From positions 1 to 64,000 of the forward strand of contig JAUIAU010000001.1 in NCBI GenBank assembly GCA_030425185.1: a DNA stretch of 64,000 nt, written 5' to 3'. A program made the translations under genes and the position numbers. The notes under the pieces are model-generated. The model saw only the letters and a list, made by a program, of their open reading frames with translations, made no database searches and was not told the origin of the DNA. Shown here piece after piece: positions 62,486 through 64,000 of this stretch; position 1 is the stretch's first letter; the number at the start of each line of letters is the position of its first letter. This DNA comes from Alphaproteobacteria bacterium (GTDB lineage Bacteria; Pseudomonadota; Alphaproteobacteria; Rhodobacterales; Rhodobacteraceae).

Positions 62486-64000
62486 CCAGACCGATCCGGC
62501 TTCTGGCCGGGTTTCTGACCGTCGGGCTCTGGACCATGGCGAGCCGGGTGCTCGGCTTCGCGCGGGACATCCTGATCGCGGCCTATCTCGGCTCGGGCCC
62601 GGTTGCCGAAGCCTTCCTGATCGCCTTCAGCCTGCCGAACATGTTCCGCCGCTTCTTCGCGGAAGGCGCGTTCAACATGGCCTTCGTGCCGATGTTCTCG
62701 AAGAAGCTCGAATCCGGCGAGGGCCCGCTCGACTTCGCGCGGGACGCCTTCTCGGGCATGGCGCTGGTGCTGAGCGTCTTCACCGTGGCCGGGATCGCCT
62801 TCATGCCTGCGCTGGTGCTGGCGATGGCCAGCGGGTTCGCGGGCGACGAGCGCTTCGCGATGACGGTCGAGTATGGCCGGATCGCGTTTCCCTACATCCT
62901 GTTCATCTCGCTGAGCGCGCTGGTCTCGGGCGTGCTGAACGCCACCGGGCGGTTCCTCGCGGCGGCGGCGGCCCCGGCCCTGCTGAACCTGATCTTCCTC
63001 GCGGCGATGCTGCTGGTGGACAGCGTCCACCCGGCCCACCCCGAGGACACGCTGATCGGACAGGCGCTGGTCTGGGCGGTGCCGCTGGGCGGCATCGTGC
63101 AGCTGGCGCTGGTCTGGATCGCGGCCAGCCGGGCCGGGTTCCGGCTGACGATCCGCCGCCCCCGCCTGACGCCGGAACTGAAACGTCTGGCGATCATCGC
63201 GGCCCCGGCCGTGCTGGCGGGCGGCGTGGTGCAGGTGAACCTGCTGGTCGGCCGCCAGGTCGCCAGCTTTTTCGAGGGGGCCGTGGCCTGGCTGTCCTGG
63301 GCCGACCGGCTCTACCAGTTGCCGCTCGGCGTGGTCGGCATCGCGATCGGGGTCGTCCTGTTGCCCGACCTGTCGCGGCGGCTGGCGGCCGGGGACAGCG
63401 CGGGCGGGCGCTTTGCCTTCTCGCGCGCGGCCGAGGTCTGCCTCGCGCTGACCGTGCCTGCCGCCGTCGCGCTGTGCGTGATCCCCGGGCCGCTGGTATC
63501 GGTCCTGTTCCAGCGCGGCGCCTTCACCGAGGCGGACGTGGCCGCCACCGCGCTGGCCGTGGCCGTCTACGGCGCGGGCCTGCCCGCTTTCGTGCTGCAG
63601 AAGGTACTGCAGCCGCTCTTCTACGCGCGCGAGGACACCCGCAGCCCGCTGCGCTATGCCGTGGTGGCGATGGCGATCAATGCGGGCGTCGCGGTCGGCC
63701 TCGCGCCGGTCACCGGCTTCATTGCCGCCGCCCTCGGGACCACGCTGGCGGGCTGGGGCATGGCGGCGCTGCTCTGGCGCGGCTCGCGCGGCATGGGCGA
63801 GGCCGCGACCCTCGACGACCGGTTCCGGGCCCGGGTCTGGCGCATCCTCGCCGCCTCGGCGGTGATGGGCGCGGTGCTCTGGGGCGCGGCACAGGGGATG
63901 GAAAGCTGGCTCGCCACCAGCGGTGTGCGCTACCTGGCGCTGACGCTGCTCGTGGGCCTCGGGATCGTCAGCTACGGCATCGCCGGGCAGGTGCTGGGGG
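62482..64000 (+). CDS. murJ: Lipid II flippase MurJ, 5' part
   Basis: The gene starts with GTG at 62482, overlapping the glnD stop (GTGA), and stays open to the right edge (506 codons visible). The N-terminal MTRPIRLLAGFLTVGLWTMA, SRVLGFARDILIAA and FRRFFAEGAFNMAFVPMFS are the MviN/MurJ signature, with Arg residues in the cavity. It is a 14-helix MOP-superfamily membrane protein that flips lipid II for peptidoglycan synthesis. The C-terminus is cut off. Position behind glnD is conserved in the Rhodobacteraceae. Confidence 0.95.
   Translation, partial: MTRPIRLLAGFLTVGLWTMASRVLGFARDILIAAYLGSGPVAEAFLIAFSLPNMFRRFFAEGAFNMAFVPMFSKKLESGEGPLDFARDAFSGMALVLSVFTVAGIAFMPALVLAMASGFAGDERFAMTVEYGRIAFPYILFISLSALVSGVLNATGRFLAAAAAPALLNLIFLAAMLLVDSVHPAHPEDTLIGQALVWAVPLGGIVQLALVWIAASRAGFRLTIRRPRLTPELKRLAIIAAPAVLAGGVVQVNLLVGRQVASFFEGAVAWLSWADRLYQLPLGVVGIAIGVVLLPDLSRRLAAGDSAGGRFAFSRAAEVCLALTVPAAVALCVIPGPLVSVLFQRGAFTEADVAATALAVAVYGAGLPAFVLQKVLQPLFYAREDTRSPLRYAVVAMAINAGVAVGLAPVTGFIAAALGTTLAGWGMAALLWRGSRGMGEAATLDDRFRARVWRILAASAVMGAVLWGAAQGMESWLATSGVRYLALTLLVGLGIVSYGIAGQVLG

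Overview
The window is chromosomal DNA from a high-GC alphaproteobacterium, very probably a member of the Rhodobacteraceae (Rhodobacterales). Evidence: a SAM/SAH-type riboswitch in front of metK (a class known essentially from Rhodobacterales), an irr/fabA divergon with fabB and fabI nearby, a bacterial ALDH16 tandem-domain aldehyde dehydrogenase behind deoC, and the miaB-phoH-ybeY-corC-lnt and glnD-murJ gene orders. Genes are densely packed, often with 1-14 bp overlaps. I see no intact rRNA, tRNA, insertion sequence, prophage or CRISPR array, and no gene-free stretch above about 280 bp.

Layout. 1-2.7 kb: the end of pssA, then an ECF42-type sigma factor with its DGPF (YCII-like) partner and a second, exported relative of that partner. 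2.8-9.5 kb: a leftward cluster with a DUF2130 protein, cmk, a membrane protein, a GFA-family protein, aroA (class II EPSP synthase), another membrane protein, trmB and an unknown protein. 9.6-19.8 kb: a rightward housekeeping run miaB-phoH-ybeY-corC-lnt-metK. It is interrupted by an OmpA/lipoprotein pair sharing a Cys-rich module and by a kinase/reductive-dehalogenase-like pair. 19.8-25.8 kb: DUF3108, irr and the unsaturated fatty acid genes fabA, fabB and fabI, with fabA separated from fabBI by a cupin/TetR/methyltransferase cassette. 25.8-27.6 kb: a VOC protein, an FKBP isomerase and ExoD.

27.6-34.1 kb: a tightly overlapping catabolic operon (L-2-haloacid dehalogenase, three alpha/beta hydrolases, a PLP dehydratase), then an MFS exporter and an M20 amidohydrolase. 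34.2-38.5 kb: a SulP transporter without STAS, a zinc alcohol dehydrogenase, an enolase-superfamily enzyme with an altered metal-ligand position, and a small orphan. 38.5-44.9 kb: rpe divergent from a deoC-ALDH16 operon that runs into two tandem exported DUF4329 proteins carrying a JAMM-like metalloprotease signature, then DUF1523 and a small membrane protein on the other strand. 45.0-54.6 kb: an M20 deacetylase, a small orphan, and a peptide-type ABC importer (binding protein, two permeases, fused double ATPase) whose gene set is split by a convincing creatinase and ends with an aldehyde dehydrogenase. 54.6-64 kb: comM, gshB, yraN, rsmI, an LpoA-like lipoprotein, glnD and the start of murJ.

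Most promising for follow-up: the exported DUF4329 pair, the helically phased 11-bp repeat arrays found twice 34 kb apart, the reductive-dehalogenase-like protein inside the phoH-ybeY operon, the split ABC/creatinase locus, the exported YCII relative beside the ECF42 sigma factor, and the Cys-rich module shared by the OmpA protein and its neighbouring lipoprotein.
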